Assembly (NCBI RefSeq): GCF_000787575.1
Contig: NW_012236522.1
Location: 930,001-994,000 of the forward strand
DNA: 64,000 bases
Reading direction: 5' to 3'
DNA from: Acytostelium subglobosum LB1
Taxonomy: Eukaryota > Evosea > Eumycetozoa > Acytosteliales > Acytosteliaceae
The notes beneath the pieces are model-generated. The model worked only from the letters and a program-made list of their open reading frames with translations. It had not been told where the DNA came from and did not search any database. Numbering within the stretch: position 1 is the first letter of the stretch; each line of letters starts with the position of its first letter. Of the stretch, positions 22,204 through 34,335 are shown piece after piece. Position numbers and translations under genes: made by a program.

Positions 22204-23389
22204 ACTCGAATTCTACCTCATCAATTTATTATTATTAATTAATATCAATATATATATATCAAAAACAACTTATACAAATACAAATACACCAACACATATA
22301 TTTATACAAGTACACCATCAAATAGAGTGATCAGTCGACCCACCCAACATTCATTTGATCAATCACACACACACACACAAACACAAGGGGGTTCATCATT
22401 AACCCATCCACTCATCTTATCTCAAGATACTCTCTCTCTCTCTCTCTCACACACGTGATCACGAAGGGAGACCATCACCAACAACCCAACAACAACAAGT
22501 ACTGATATAAGTGCTAATACTCCCACCTCCTCAGTCAGTTCAGAACTACCACCATCAATCAACTTTTAAGTAGTAGAGCAGCAGCAGCAGCAAAGCAGAA
22601 GTGAGTTAGTGACTCTAAATAACTCAGGCAGACAGGCTGTCGACCCTACATATTCAATTACTCTCTCTCTCTCAGTAGGTATATATTTATAATTATACTA
22701 GTTGTGTTGTTGGCTTGGCTTGGATTGGCTTATTGTTGGGCATTCAGACATACACATACATACATACATACAGAGACAGACAACAGCATTGATTGATTGA
22801 TTGATGAGAGAGCGAGGCTTGACATCTAAACAAACCCAACACACTCACATTCACTCACACACACATTCACAATCCAAACACGAATTACTCATAACTCAAT
22901 CCTGTCCCTTTCCAATCACTCGCAGACAAAGACACCCATCCATCCATCCCCCTACCCTATCGCATCCTTAATCTCTCTTTGTTATATTGTTCCCCAACAT
23001 CTTATTCATTACCCAATATTATCAACATAATCAACAACAACAACAACAACAACAACTATAGTTGTTACCAAAGCATTAGCGCAGGCAGTCTGGAGGCAAG
23101 AGCACTACTTTATAGTTGATTGATTGATTGTTGATTGAATGAGTGAGTGAGGAGTGAGGGAGGAGGGGAGCAAATGAATGAGAGCATGACAACCAACTAA
23201 TCAATCAAACAAACAATCAAGGCATCATAGTGTAGACAGGCCATTAATTCAACGACGGACTACATTGATACACAAATACATTGGGAATCATTCAATCAAA
23301 CAACATTGTAACAGATACATCTTAAGAGGAGGATACAGATAGAGATACAGACAGAAGATACAGACAGATACATACAGATACAGACAGAT
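22204..23389. other. long 5' region of the RasGEF gene, 1.2 kb
   Basis: No gene. Rich in simple repeats: TATATA, CACACA (22368-22380), (CT)n at 22430-22449 and 22661-22674, CAG (22577-22590), GATT, CAA (23033-23055) and ACAGATA (23326-23388). Likely promoter and 5' UTR. Confidence 0.5.
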
Positions 23390-26300
23390 ATGAAACCAAT
23401 AACAAATAAGTTGTTGGAACAGGGATTGAGTAAAGATGGCAAGATAGTGCGAATAGAGAATACAAAGATTAAGCAGGCAGTGTGTCCCGCGTTCATTCGT
23501 TCTCTTCAGCCACTGCAGGCATTGAACGCGTTGGTCATCAAGAACTGTCGACTCAAAGTGCTGCCGCCCGACATATCGGAGCTCGTATGGCTGCGTCGTC
23601 TGGTGGTCGACGACAACAAGCTGACAGAGGTGCCGAACCTCGAGCGAATGGACGCGCTCGAGGAGCTGGTGCTGAGCGGCAACGAGGTGACGCGCTTCCA
23701 GGTGTCCATCACAAAGCTGCCGTCGCTGCGCCTGCTCGACCTCTCGTACAATCAGCTGGGCACGATCCCCGTGCGTCTATTCAGCATGCGCAACCTCACC
23801 GAGCTCCGGCTCGACTCTAATCAGTTCAGCAACTTCCCTGCGCATCTCTGCGAGCTCGAATCGCTGACGTCGCTGTCGTTCGCAGACAATCAACTACGCG
23901 CATTATCCGAGTCGATTGGCAACATCAAGTCGCTGACGCGACTGGTGGTGGCGGGCAACGCGCTGGAGCACCTGCCCGCCGAACTGGCACAGCTGACGCG
24001 CCTCACCTATCTCGACGTGTCCAGCAACAACATCAAGCAGCTGCCATCTGGCATTGGCGCGCTCACACAACTTCAGCACCTGTACGTGCAGCACAACAAG
24101 CTGCGCGCGCTACCCGACGAGATCAGCTGCTGCCGCGAGCTGGTGGCCATGCGCCTCAATAACAATCAGCTGACGTACCTGCCTACGGCCATCGGGCAGC
24201 TCAAGCAGCTGGGCGAGCTGTACGCACACGAGAACAAGCTGATGACGTTGCCCACCGAGATCGAGGGCTGCAAAGCGCTGAGGAAGCTGTTCCTCGAGTT
24301 CAACAAACTCACCCTACTGCCTCGCCAGCTCGACCAGCTGCCGCAGCTCAACCTTTTGACGCTCCACGACAATGCGCTGGCTGAGCTGCCAGAGTTCCTG
24401 CACCTGGACTTCTTGCAGCACATCGTGCGACTGACAATGCACAACAATATGTTCTTTGACACGATCGTCTCGGACATCCAGCAGCAGGTCGGCGCGCCCC
24501 CTCCACACGACGCACTCCATGTACTATACCAACACTTTAATCAATTGGCGGGCAGCACCAACTCGATGGGCAACTCGTTTGACTCGATCAAGTCGTCGGG
24601 GGAGCACGAGGACAAGCTATCCCCTCTACCCTCGTCCGGTTCGCACTTTCTCACCGTCAATGGCTCCTCGCCACTCTCCTCGCCAGTCAAATCTGGCAAG
24701 AAGGGCGTAATGTCCAGCGGCGCAAAGCCGCCACTCCATCTCAATGGCATCAACAACGTCAACAACAGGGCATCTCCGACGACCGTGCTCAACAACTCAA
24801 AGGACTATTCGTCCGAGGATGACAGCGACAGCGACCCCGTGGGCTCGCTGCATTCAAACAGGCGACTCTCAATATCACCGCGCACCAGCGTCAGTCTGTC
24901 CAGCTCGATGGACCAGACTTCCTCGCTGGCAATGCTGGCCTCCACCCCCGCTGGCTCATCTTACCTGCAGCAAACGCAACCGGCACAGAGCAATGCGTCC
25001 ACCGGCCTCAATCTCGTGCAGATGATAAGGCCTCGTCGTGGCAGCAGTAGCAGTAGCATCAGTTTCTTGACCAATCCAGATGGCACCAGCTCGCCCACGT
25101 CGCAACAGGGCTCGCCAATGATGGGCACGCCACCCAACCTCAACCTGACGCGGTCCTCCTCGTCGTTGCTCAGTCTACTCAATAGACGTCGTTCGTTGGG
25201 CCACTCATCACCACCTCCCTCGCCACAGTACCGCAACTTCCAGACACTGTTTGAAGCATTACTCGACGAGTTGGACTACTCCAAGCAGCGCAGATACGAC
25301 CTGATCAACCTGACCACAGAGGACAAGTGGACATTCCTTCAGAGGCTCAAGCCAGACTGCACAACAACCTTGGTCAGCAATGGCGTCTACCAGTCTGCGC
25401 CACTGAGTAGCTCGGCCAATGAGCTAAAGACATTGTTGTCGTCGCCTCCAAAGTTGAATGGATCGCAACAATCAATGTCGTCGTCGTCGGGATACACTGC
25501 CGCCACACCGAGGACTCTCAAGACGCCAAAGAGTCCGAGAGTATACGCCAAGGTGTTGTCCACACATCAGCTACAAACATTGGACGACGTGATCAAACTG
25601 CGACAACATCTCTCCGAGCGATCCATCTCATGGGTGATCAACTTCTCCGAGAGTGCTGGTATCGTTGCCCTCATCAACCTCATTCAATCAGTGTTGTCCA
25701 AGGAAAGGTATGATCAATCATTCATTCAACCAAATAATCAAACAATGATCACTAACATCGCTTACTTGTAGCAAATCTGATGAGGACCACTCGATTATCA
25801 ATGAATGCCTGTCGTGTATGAAGGTTTTGATTGAGTTGGACATGCAGGCGATATTGTTGACAGATGCAGCCGACTCGATCGTGCCACTGATCATCTTACC
25901 TAACCTCTCGGTGAAGCGCGTGACTTTCGAGGTGTTGGATATGTTCTGCAGGAACTTTACGATTGGCCCAGCCATCACACTGGCCGCCATCCGCCAATTT
26001 GCCAAGCGCAGCGATATGACGATGCAAAAGGCACTCGACCTCGTGATGACCCCGCTCAAGGGCGAGTTTGCAGCTGACCTCAAGGTCAACTGCATGTCGC
26101 TCATCAATCATCTGATCCGCGGCTGCAAGGAGCTGGCCGCGAGGAATGCTGTGCGCCAGGAGTTTGTGCACGGCGGCATCCAACATACAATCAAATCACT
26201 GCGCATCGATGGCGAGGGCAACGAAACCTCGTCGTGGAAGAGACTCGAGAACGAGATGTGTCAGTTCGAGCTGCAGCTGGCCGAGGATGAGAGCGCAACA

Positions 26301-29024
26301 ACGACCGCACTAGGTCGCTCTCCAAGTTGGTCGATCGGAGGAGGCGGTGATGTTGGCGGTGACGAGTCATCGTCGAGCGCAACACAGCAACAACTGATTC
26401 AGCAGCAAATAATGGCGACACAAATGGAGCAACGTCTGCCCGTGATGATATCCTGCAGTCCTGATGAGGGCTCAGCGCCACTGCCCGTTGGTGAGGTTCT
26501 GGTCACGGTGACCAAGAGCTCGCAAGCTGGCGATGTGGTGCGCACGATCCTCAACACCAACCCAAATCTGAGGGAGTATGGCGAGTGGGGACTGTTTGTC
26601 CGCGATGCATCCAACAACAGCGCACCTGGAACCTTTGTCAAGGACGACGATTGTGTTTCCGAGGTGGCGGCCCGTGCCGCCCTGGCAAGCCCAGAGTACT
26701 CGTTGAAGATGGTGCCATGGCGAGTGCGCGTGTGCCTTGATCGCGTCAAGGACATGGGCGTCTCTGGCGATGCAGTGTTTGTTGGTGCGACAATCATTGT
26801 CGAGGAGCCAATGGACCCGTCGTTGACCTGCGCCGGTATGGTCGATCACCTTGTCAAGCGATACCTTCCCAACGTTGGCGATCAGTACTGTCTGGACAGC
26901 GATGACTTTGGACTCTATCTGGACAGCTTTGGATTTGGTACGGGAGGTTACTGGCTCGAGCCACTGGAGAAGCTGCAGGTGAACCGCGAGGTGCTCAGAG
27001 ACCCCAAGTGCGCAGTCGCCCTGCGTCTGCGACCCAAGCATGTCAAGCTAAAGTTTGCCGACGACTCGTTCGAGCAGCTGCGTCTGGACCTGATGCTGCC
27101 CACCGAGAAGATCTTTAGCGAGATCTCTGAGAAGGTCGTGGATCCATCAAACAGCATCAACTTGGCCAACTATGGAATCTTTGTCGATCGCCAGGACAGT
27201 CTGGACTCATCGGCCAATGGCCACGACAAGAAGAAGATCGAGTGGATTCAGCCCGGACTGCCACTCTACCACTATCGCATCAGCAATCGTGTGTGTCTTC
27301 GCTTCGCCGTGCGACCATCCAGCGTCACACTCATGATCGACGCGTCGCTGTTCCCATCATCAACATCCACAGGCGCTCCCAACTCTACCAATCAGACATC
27401 CACAACCTCCACCACTCAGACATCAGAGACCCACCCTGCAGTGGACATCGTGTCCAAGGCAACTGCCTCAAACATTGACGTTGTGGCCAGTCTGATGCAG
27501 ACCGTTGCCCAACCCATTGAGACTGTTAGCGTTTCGGTGCAGATCCCCCTGCATCTGCCACTGCAAGAGTCCCTGGACACGGAGGAGAGTTGGCTCGAGT
27601 GCAACATCGATCAGGCAAAATGCCGCTTCCACATCGACTCGTTCGACGGCCCCGTCATCAACCAACATCAGCCGCTCAACAGCCAGTACTTCACTCAGTC
27701 CAAGCGCATCTTTGTCGAGCTGGCCGACGAGGCGAACCTGGCCATGCCCGACGACGTCCTTCACAACGCGACCAACATTTGGGAGGAGGTGAGTGACCGC
27801 ACCACGGTCATCTACGACGTCGACCAGGTGACGTTCAAGATCACCAACATCATTCGTGCGGCCACACTCAACAAGCTGGTGGAGATGTCTACGACCAACA
27901 TTGACAATGATCGCGACACCATGAACATCCTGCTCATGACCTATATGTCGTTCACGACATCCGACATGCTTCTCGAGAAGCTGATTGAGCGCTACAACGT
28001 GCCCGGTCGCATCGATGACAAGACCAAGAACGTCATACAGCTGCACGTCATTGTGTTTATCAAGAACTGGTTGGAGCAGCAGACACCACAGGCAGCCAGC
28101 GGCGGTGGCCTGGAGGAGCGATTCTTGGAGCGAATCAATCAGTTTATTGAGCGACTCAAGTCTGACGGCTACTCAAACATGGTGCCACAGCTCAAGCGTC
28201 TGGTGGACACTGGAATCAAGGAGAAGCGTGCCTACGCCATGCCCGAGGTTGCGCGCATCAACACATCACTGCGGACCATCCCTTCGATCACGACGCTCCT
28301 GGACGATGAGATGTTTGTCGCACAGCAGCTAACATTGCGCGAGTTTGAGACGTTCAAGCGCATCCAACCAATCGAGTTTATGAACCAAGCATGGAACAGA
28401 CCCAAACTGCAGTACAAGGCCATCAACCTACTCAAGATGATCGATCGCTTCAATCGCATGTCCAACACCATCTCCACGTCCATCCTGGCGCAGCCCAAGT
28501 TGAAGCATCGTGTGCGCCTGCTGAGCAACTACATCAAGATTGCGCTGCATCTGCGCGAGCTGAACAACTTCCACCTGCTCACGGCATTCCTGTCGGGCAT
28601 TCGCAACAGCTCGGTACTGCGTCTGCGACTGACATGGAGCAAGATATCCAAGAAACACAAGCAGTCACTGGAGGACATGGAGAAGATGATGTCGATGGAG
28701 GGTTCGTTCAAGACGTTCCGCAGCATGATCAAGGAGCTGATTCCACCCTGCATACCATACCTTGGTGTGTACCTGAAGGATCTGACCTTCATTGAGGATG
28801 GCAACAATGATCGCATGGATGGCGGACTGATCAATTGGGCCAAGAAGAAGTTGGTCTACAACATCATATCGATTATACAAGGCTGCCAGGACATACCCTA
28901 TGACTTTGGACCATCATCCACCAAGGGAGAGATAGTATTGGCCGCATTCGATTCGTTGCCAAGTGCCAACGATGAGGTGCTCTATCAAATGTCTTTACAG
29001 ATTGAGCCAAAGACAAACTCATAA
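23390..29024 (+). CDS. LRR-FH3-RasGEF signalling protein
   Basis: Two exons, 23390-25707 and 25772-29024 (GTATGA donor, TGTAG acceptor, phase 2), 1856 residues. Parts: about 14 leucine-rich repeats (residues 40-385, units such as LTYLDVSSNNIKQLPSGIG); a Ser/Pro-rich linker; a GBD/FH3 formin-type helical domain (about 615-915; YDLINLTTEDKWTFLQRL to GGIQHTIKSL); talin-like ubiquitin-fold segments (about 1010-1290; EYGEWGLFVRD, DFGLYLDSFG, YGIFVDR); RasGEF_N (about 1455-1540; ITNIIRAATLNKLVEMST); and a Cdc25 catalytic domain (about 1618-1850; LTLREFETFKRIQPIEFMNQ, LSGIRNSSVLRL, PPCIPYLGVYLKDL). It should load GTP on Ras or Rap at the cortex. D. discoideum has RasGEFs with LRR and GBD/FH3 parts, so this is probably an orthologue; I do not assign which one. 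Confidence 0.9.
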
Positions 29025-29335
29025 TATCGTTGGTTGGTTGATCACTTCACAACCCTATACACATTTATATATCTCGAATATCTCTTTAACTTGTACATAT
29101 ATATAATATATATACATAAATATACTATACCTATTTATAACAACAACAAACAAATATGTAATAATATACATACATATATTCAAATCACTTCCAATTCACA
29201 AGTTCAATAAACAAACATTTCCAGTTTGACTGGAAATATTGGGAATAATAAATATAATTGAATGATTATGGATCTAACCATTTATTTATTCTTTGTACAT
29301 GTATATATTACTTTTAATATTATTAACTAATTTGA
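29025..29335. other. intergenic between convergent genes
   Basis: AT-rich 3' UTR sequence with TATATA tracts and AATAAA-like signals (29207, 29247). Nothing else seen. Confidence 0.5.
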
Positions 29336-30241
29336 TTACAGAACATTGACCTTGAATGATGGCTTCAAAGCTTGCTTTCGGTTGATTGTGATTGTTAACA
29401 CTCCATCTTCTTGCTTGGCATTGATTGTCGAGAGATCCAAATCCTTGGACAGTTGGAAGGTCTCGTGGAACTTGGCAGCCTGGTTGGTCTTGGTGACCAT
29501 TGAGTTGTTCTGTTTCTTGAGCTTGTCATTGGATGGTGTTGGGGTGGCTGTTCTCTTTGATGGTACTGGTGATCCAGTTGAGTTTACATAATCAATCTCC
29601 TCATCCTCGATCTCCTCAAAGTATGCGGTCTCCTCCTTTGGCACTGTTGGCTCCTTCCTAACGCCAGCCACACTTAGGTTGAGATTGTTTACATATATCT
29701 CAATGTCCTCTCTCTTGAAACCTGGCAACTCTAATCTAATAATAACAGCAGATAGACCCTTCTCCTTGATATCGATGACTGGCTTGAACTCTTGCTGCTT
29801 CAACATCTTCTGTCTCTCCTCTTCTTGGCGCAACTCCTCTTTAATCTTTTGCTCATGCTGCAACTGTTGTTGTCTCTGCAACTCCTGCTGCTGTAACCTC
29901 TTCTTTAGTTGCTCTTGTTGGAGTATTTGTTGTTGTCTAAGCCTCTGTTGCTCACGCTGTTGCTGTTGCTTCTGTTGTCTGAGCTGCTCGGCATAATACT
30001 CTCTCTGTCTCAACTCCTCCTCTTCCTCCTCCATCTGTTGTTGTCTAAGTTGTTGTTGATATCTTTGTTGTTGTAGTTCACGTTGATGTAACTGTTGTTG
30101 TTGTGGTTGGGAACCATAGAATAGTTCCTCGAATGGTGAACCACCACCATAATAATGTCTCGAGTTACCCGAAGCTGGATGTCCTCTAGCTTGAGTTGAA
30201 CGTCTTGGTTGTTGATATGATTGTGGATAGAAGAAGTCCAT
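29336..30241 (-). CDS. Hsp20/alpha-crystallin protein with Gln-rich coil
   Basis: 301 residues from ATG 30241. Residues 50-150 are an almost pure Gln/Arg/Glu/Leu heptad-like stretch (for example EEELRQREYYAEQLRQQ) that should form a long coiled coil. The C-terminal half is an alpha-crystallin domain: PVIDIKEKGLSAVIIRLELPG, FKREDIEIYVNNLNLSVAG, then FHETFQLSKDLDLSTINAKQ and DGVLTITINRKQ. A charged Ser/Thr-rich insert of about 50 residues splits the domain, as in D. discoideum hspG-type proteins. Small heat-shock proteins hold unfolding proteins without ATP. The poly-Gln coil may tie it to the many Gln/Asn-rich proteins of these amoebae (inference). Confidence 0.88.
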   Translation of the reverse strand: MDFFYPQSYQQPRRSTQARGHPASGNSRHYYGGGSPFEELFYGSQPQQQQLHQRELQQQRYQQQLRQQQMEEEEEELRQREYYAEQLRQQKQQQQREQQRLRQQQILQQEQLKKRLQQQELQRQQQLQHEQKIKEELRQEEERQKMLKQQEFKPVIDIKEKGLSAVIIRLELPGFKREDIEIYVNNLNLSVAGVRKEPTVPKEETAYFEEIEDEEIDYVNSTGSPVPSKRTATPTPSNDKLKKQNNSMVTKTNQAAKFHETFQLSKDLDLSTINAKQEDGVLTITINRKQALKPSFKVNVL

Positions 30242-30796
30242 TATTATTAATTATGATTGATTGATTATGTATTTGTATAATATTCGTATATTATTTGTAT
30301 CTTTATCTTTGTTGATTGATTGTTTGAAGAATATCATATAGTCCAATTGGACATTAAATAATGTTGGTTGTGTGTCACTTGAAGAAGTCAAGACTACGTC
30401 CCCGTAGGCATTCCACCAGTCTTCCAAGATTGGTAGTCGAGAAGCAATGACATTCATCTTGAAAAACGGGTGAAATCTTGAATAGAACCACCAAGGAAAT
30501 CTATTCGAAATTTCATCAAGATTTAATAACCTTAAGGTGCATGCATGTTACTGTGCTCACTTCCTTTCATTCAATCACTGACTTACTCACTCAATCAATC
30601 AATCAAATATAAATGTTATAAGCAATATTATCTGAATGTGCTTCATATTGATGTATGTTCGTGTCACGCACGTCTGGACAAACTTTAATTAAAACAAAAT
30701 AAACACATCACGAGGATTCAATATGTATCACAGTTTGGTCCACTAATTCATCATTCTTTTCACCAGACAGACAAACAATACATGAGTCAATAGAGG
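30242..30796. other. intergenic, 0.55 kb
   Basis: AT-rich with GATT and TCAATCAA tracts; probably the Hsp20 promoter on the left. 30370-30470 is less AT-rich, but no gene is seen. No clear heat-shock element array (repeated NGAAN) was found by eye. Confidence 0.4.
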
Positions 30797-31770
30797 ATGA
30801 TCACCACTTTACCTGTTTACATATTAAGAAACATACTTTTGCATCTTGATAGCATTGATACTATGTTTTCTCCTGGTAAACAGAAATATATTCTTTCAAC
30901 AGCAGAGTATAGTCCCATCATTGAAGCACTATTACGCCACATCCTCAAATGATAATAACCTGAGATCATTTGAGCACTTGACAACAAACCCTTCCCCCTG
31001 TCAACGGCTATTGGAGACACACTTTACAATAGAGGACCCACCTTCACCTCATCCCCACCATCTAGTTCAGATTCCCTCAATTCCTTCGTCTGTCACAAAT
31101 TTGCGCGTATCTATCCTCACCCGCAGCATCTCCTTCAAGGCGGTGTTCCACCATCGGTGACACAATTATTATTGGTCCATTTGAACCAATCACTTCAAGC
31201 TGCTGGACAAATACCACAGTCAGTGACACAACTATCTTTGACTTATTTCAATCAACTACTTCAACCTGGACATATACCACAGTCAGTGACACACCTGTCA
31301 TTGACTTATTTCAATCAACCACTTCAACCTCGACACATACCACACTCAGTGACACACCTGTCATTACAACATTTCAATCAGCCACTTCAAGTTGGACACA
31401 TTCCACTGTCAGTGACACACCTGTCATTACAACATTTCAATCAACCACTTCAAGCTGGACACATTCCACAGTGGTGACACTACTATCTTTGACTTATTTC
31501 AATCAACCGCTTCAAGCTGGACATGTACCGCAGTCAGTGGCACACAACTATCTTTGACTTTTTTCGATCAACCACTTCAAGCTGGACACATACCACAGTC
31601 AGTGACACACCTGTCATTACAACATTTCAATCAACCACTTCAAGTTGGGCATATACCACAATCTGTAATGCCACAGACGCCTCAGCACGATCACAATTGT
31701 CCACAAACCAAGACGTCAAAGAGCATCGTCCTTTTTGGAGTTCAATAGTGACTCCCTCACGAAGTTGAGG
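30797..31770 (+). pseudogene. FNIP-repeat protein pseudogene
   Basis: Starts like the F-box-type head of FNIP genes (MITTLPVYILRNILLHLDSID, compare LPVNIIKNIFDWLPD at about 40704), then reaches a TGA at 30950. After frame changes, FNIP repeats run from about 31157 to 31660: units of 21 residues of the form SVTHLSLQHFNQPLQ-GHIPQ, first in one frame to a stop near 31477, then in another from about 31554. At least two frameshifts and two stops break it. FNIP repeats are a leucine-rich-like family greatly expanded in dictyostelids. An intact relative lies 9 kb downstream. Confidence 0.75.
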
Positions 31771-32089
31771 AGACTTTCACATATCATTGTCCAAATCAAA
31801 TCAGATTACAAACCAAGCAAAATCAGTCAAGTTGCCCTGTCTCTCTTTTGCGCTTGCTCAAATCGACACCAACAATAACTCTTCAATTCTTTTCTGGCAT
31901 ACGCTTTGATTTTGAGACCATTTGGAGGCTTCTTGATGCTAAAACGGCGCTATTTGTGACAGTAACTAAGGCACAAGGCGATGGAATCATTTCATTTTGG
32001 AGGTTCCCAACAACAACTTCGTGGTCAACCAATGATGAATGTAGCTCGAAGTAGCACTCACGTAGATGTTTGCTGCAGAAGGCAGGGTG
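31771..32089. other. gap between pseudogene and gene fragment
   Basis: No clear gene. A 68-residue frame at 31848-32054 has ordinary composition but no recognisable family and may be part of the decayed material on either side. Confidence 0.3.
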
Positions 32090-32170
32090 TGACAGGTATG
32101 GCTCATTGGCAACAAAGTTCAAGGCAGACGATGCCAAATATATCAGTGATTATTTTCAAAGTCCATGGAC
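32090..32170 (+). pseudogene. decayed fragment of the 32850-33857 gene family
   Basis: About 65 bp, around CAACAAAGTTCAAGGCAG and CCAAATATATCAGTGATT, match 33639-33690 of the intact gene downstream, in the same orientation. It is a duplicated piece of that gene's 3' half, not open in frame. Partial tandem duplication followed by decay is the simplest reading. Confidence 0.5.
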
Positions 32171-32849
32171 ACAACTTTGTATATTTAATTATGTTCATAA
32201 TTGATTCTGAGTTGATTATTGATTGATCGACCATGAATTAATCATTGGTCGGTGATTCGAAAGTTGTGTGAGAGTGGGTGAAGTGAAGGCAAGTGAGAGT
32301 ATGTATGAGAGTGAACGGACAAGCTGTTTGTGTGGGTTGGGTGCAAAATGAAAAGTGAGTGTTTAACTTGGTTGAGCGAACTGACGGGTTCTCTTGTGCA
32401 TTTTCATACTTTCTTTCACTCACTCCAATCAATCAATCAAATATTCAATGTTATAAGAGTATCCTTGAGCAGAAACATTTAAGTTGATGTGATGGACAAT
32501 CTTAGACTTTTGCTTCACAACTTCGTTATACAGACTCTATAAACTCATACAAATGATTTTCGAGTGACTCTTGCAATACAAGGGCTTACACTTACCCTGT
32601 ATATACATTGTCAACAACATCAAATAACCAACCAAATTACCATTTATATATAAACTTATATAAAGTAGAGAGGTGTGTTAACAAGGAAGAAAGGAAGGAA
32701 TGAAGCAAACTTGAAAGTAAAAGTGATTGAGTATAGTTCCGGGAACTCAAGTATGTAAGTGAGTGAACGTTGATTATTATAAATAATACTAACTATAACA
32801 CAATCAAGTCAAATCATCGCATTCTTTAGTACTAAACAATTGTATAATA
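32171..32849. other. intergenic, 0.7 kb
   Basis: No gene. AT-rich; it holds the likely promoter of the next gene (AAATAATACTAACTATAAC before 32810). Confidence 0.4.
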
Positions 32850-33857
32850 ATGCCTCCATTCTTTGTATTTAAAATATTGGAGAAAGCTTTGGACATTCCA
32901 GTCAAGATATGTCAAGGAGAGAATGTTTTCCAAACAGTTGCTAACTCTGCTAATGGAATCATATCCGAGACTGTGAATGCAGTTGTCGCCCCTGTCAGTT
33001 TAATCACCGAACCTGTTCCTTTCCTACACAATGCAGTTGAAGCAACAAAGTCCGTCGTAGTGTCTGTTGCTGAGGCTCCAGTCAACATTGCACACGCTGC
33101 AGTGTCTGTTCCAGTGACGCTGGTGGAGAGTGTTGCCAATGGAGACAACGTGCTCACATCACTTGGTCAATGTGCTCTTAGTGTCCCGATGGCAGCATGT
33201 GTTGAAACAATCAAGATTGGCAAGTGTGCTGTTGAGGAGACCATCTCAATTGCAACTGGGCAGGCCAGCGAGCGAGTGAGGAGTGGAGAGTACGAGTTTG
33301 GCGCCCGTGTGTTTATGTATGCCGACGAACCTGGAATCAAGAGTGCCATTTGGAAAGGTGCATATTTGGCGGCTCCCATGTCTAGGTTCACTCATGTGAT
33401 AGGATTCAAGGATTGGCCATCAGCATTCGAACAGCTCACCAAGATTGCAAACAAACAGAAACTCTCAGAGGTTCAAATCTCATGCCATGGTTGTCCAGGA
33501 GGAGTGTTTGTTGACGATATCTGCTTGAGTCAATACGAATGCCAAACCTTGCCAAGCTTCCAGGAGTTCATGGCGTCAGATCCCTTCCTCCATAATGGCA
33601 CTGGTTTGATCTGGTTCAGATCATGCAAAACATTCAACAAAGTGCAAGGCAGGCTATTTGCCAAATTTATCAGTGATTGTTTCAAAGTTAGAGTTGCTGG
33701 ACATACTGTAGAGATCCCTAATCCGAGTCCCTTTGTACACGCAGGATTCCAATTGTTGCATCCAAACCAAACACCAGAGTGGGAAGACGAATCAGGTGAT
33801 TGCTTCCCAACGACCACCTTTAGTCCATCACAGTTGGAGCCAATATATATTCCCTAG
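32850..33857 (+). CDS. putative clan-CD-like (caspase-fold) protein
   Basis: 335 residues, single exon. Residues 20-150 are hydrophobic, Ala/Val-rich amphipathic helices (VVAPVSLITEPVPF, VVVSVAEAPVNIAHAAVS) that may contact membranes. The C-terminal half holds LSEVQISCHGCPGGVFVDD and, 50 residues on, GLIWFRSCKTFN. A His-Gly after a hydrophobic strand and a Cys after a second strand are the layout of the His/Cys dyad in clan CD proteases and of DUF4347-type domains. If so, the pair would be the His in SCHG and the Cys in RSC. The family is inferred from motif spacing; substrate unknown. A decayed copy of its 3' part lies 0.7 kb upstream. Confidence 0.5.
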   Translation: MPPFFVFKILEKALDIPVKICQGENVFQTVANSANGIISETVNAVVAPVSLITEPVPFLHNAVEATKSVVVSVAEAPVNIAHAAVSVPVTLVESVANGDNVLTSLGQCALSVPMAACVETIKIGKCAVEETISIATGQASERVRSGEYEFGARVFMYADEPGIKSAIWKGAYLAAPMSRFTHVIGFKDWPSAFEQLTKIANKQKLSEVQISCHGCPGGVFVDDICLSQYECQTLPSFQEFMASDPFLHNGTGLIWFRSCKTFNKVQGRLFAKFISDCFKVRVAGHTVEIPNPSPFVHAGFQLLHPNQTPEWEDESGDCFPTTTFSPSQLEPIYIP

Positions 33858-34335
33858 GGAGTGTGTGTTCATGAATGCTCATCCAAGGTTGCTGTCTGGG
33901 TGAATGGATTAGTATCCTTGTTGGTAAATAAATAGTAATAATTGGTTGTTGTTTTTTTGATAAAGAATTAATTCTGAATAACTACAACATCATATTGATT
34001 AATATTAAATAAATTGTGTTGTAATAGATTTTTTTGGAACAACCCCTCAAGTGATCATTATTATTTATTCTCATTTATTTACTGATTCTTAGTCTGGAAA
34101 TTACATTGATTAAATTGTGATTGAAACCATAATTATAAATAAATACTTTAAACTCTGTTCATATAAGTGTATAAGATAATTAATACAAACAAGGCCTTCT
34201 TACAGCAAACAAATGCATTACATTTCGACGGGAGTCTGAAAAGACATCTGATGGATACAATCTGGAGACCTGTTCAATTGTATTTTTATTTAATCAATCT
34301 ACAAATATGTCTTTTAATATCTACCTATTATATCT
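33858..34335. other. intergenic, 0.5 kb
   Basis: AT-rich, with no gene. The 5' boundary of the following LINE fragment may lie in the last 150 bp, but no target-site repeat could be set by eye. Confidence 0.35.

Noticed and set aside
34190-34205. Resemblance to the class I small RNA motif CCTTACAGCAA
   Set aside because: Only a partial match (CTTACAGCAA) and no paired ends around it.
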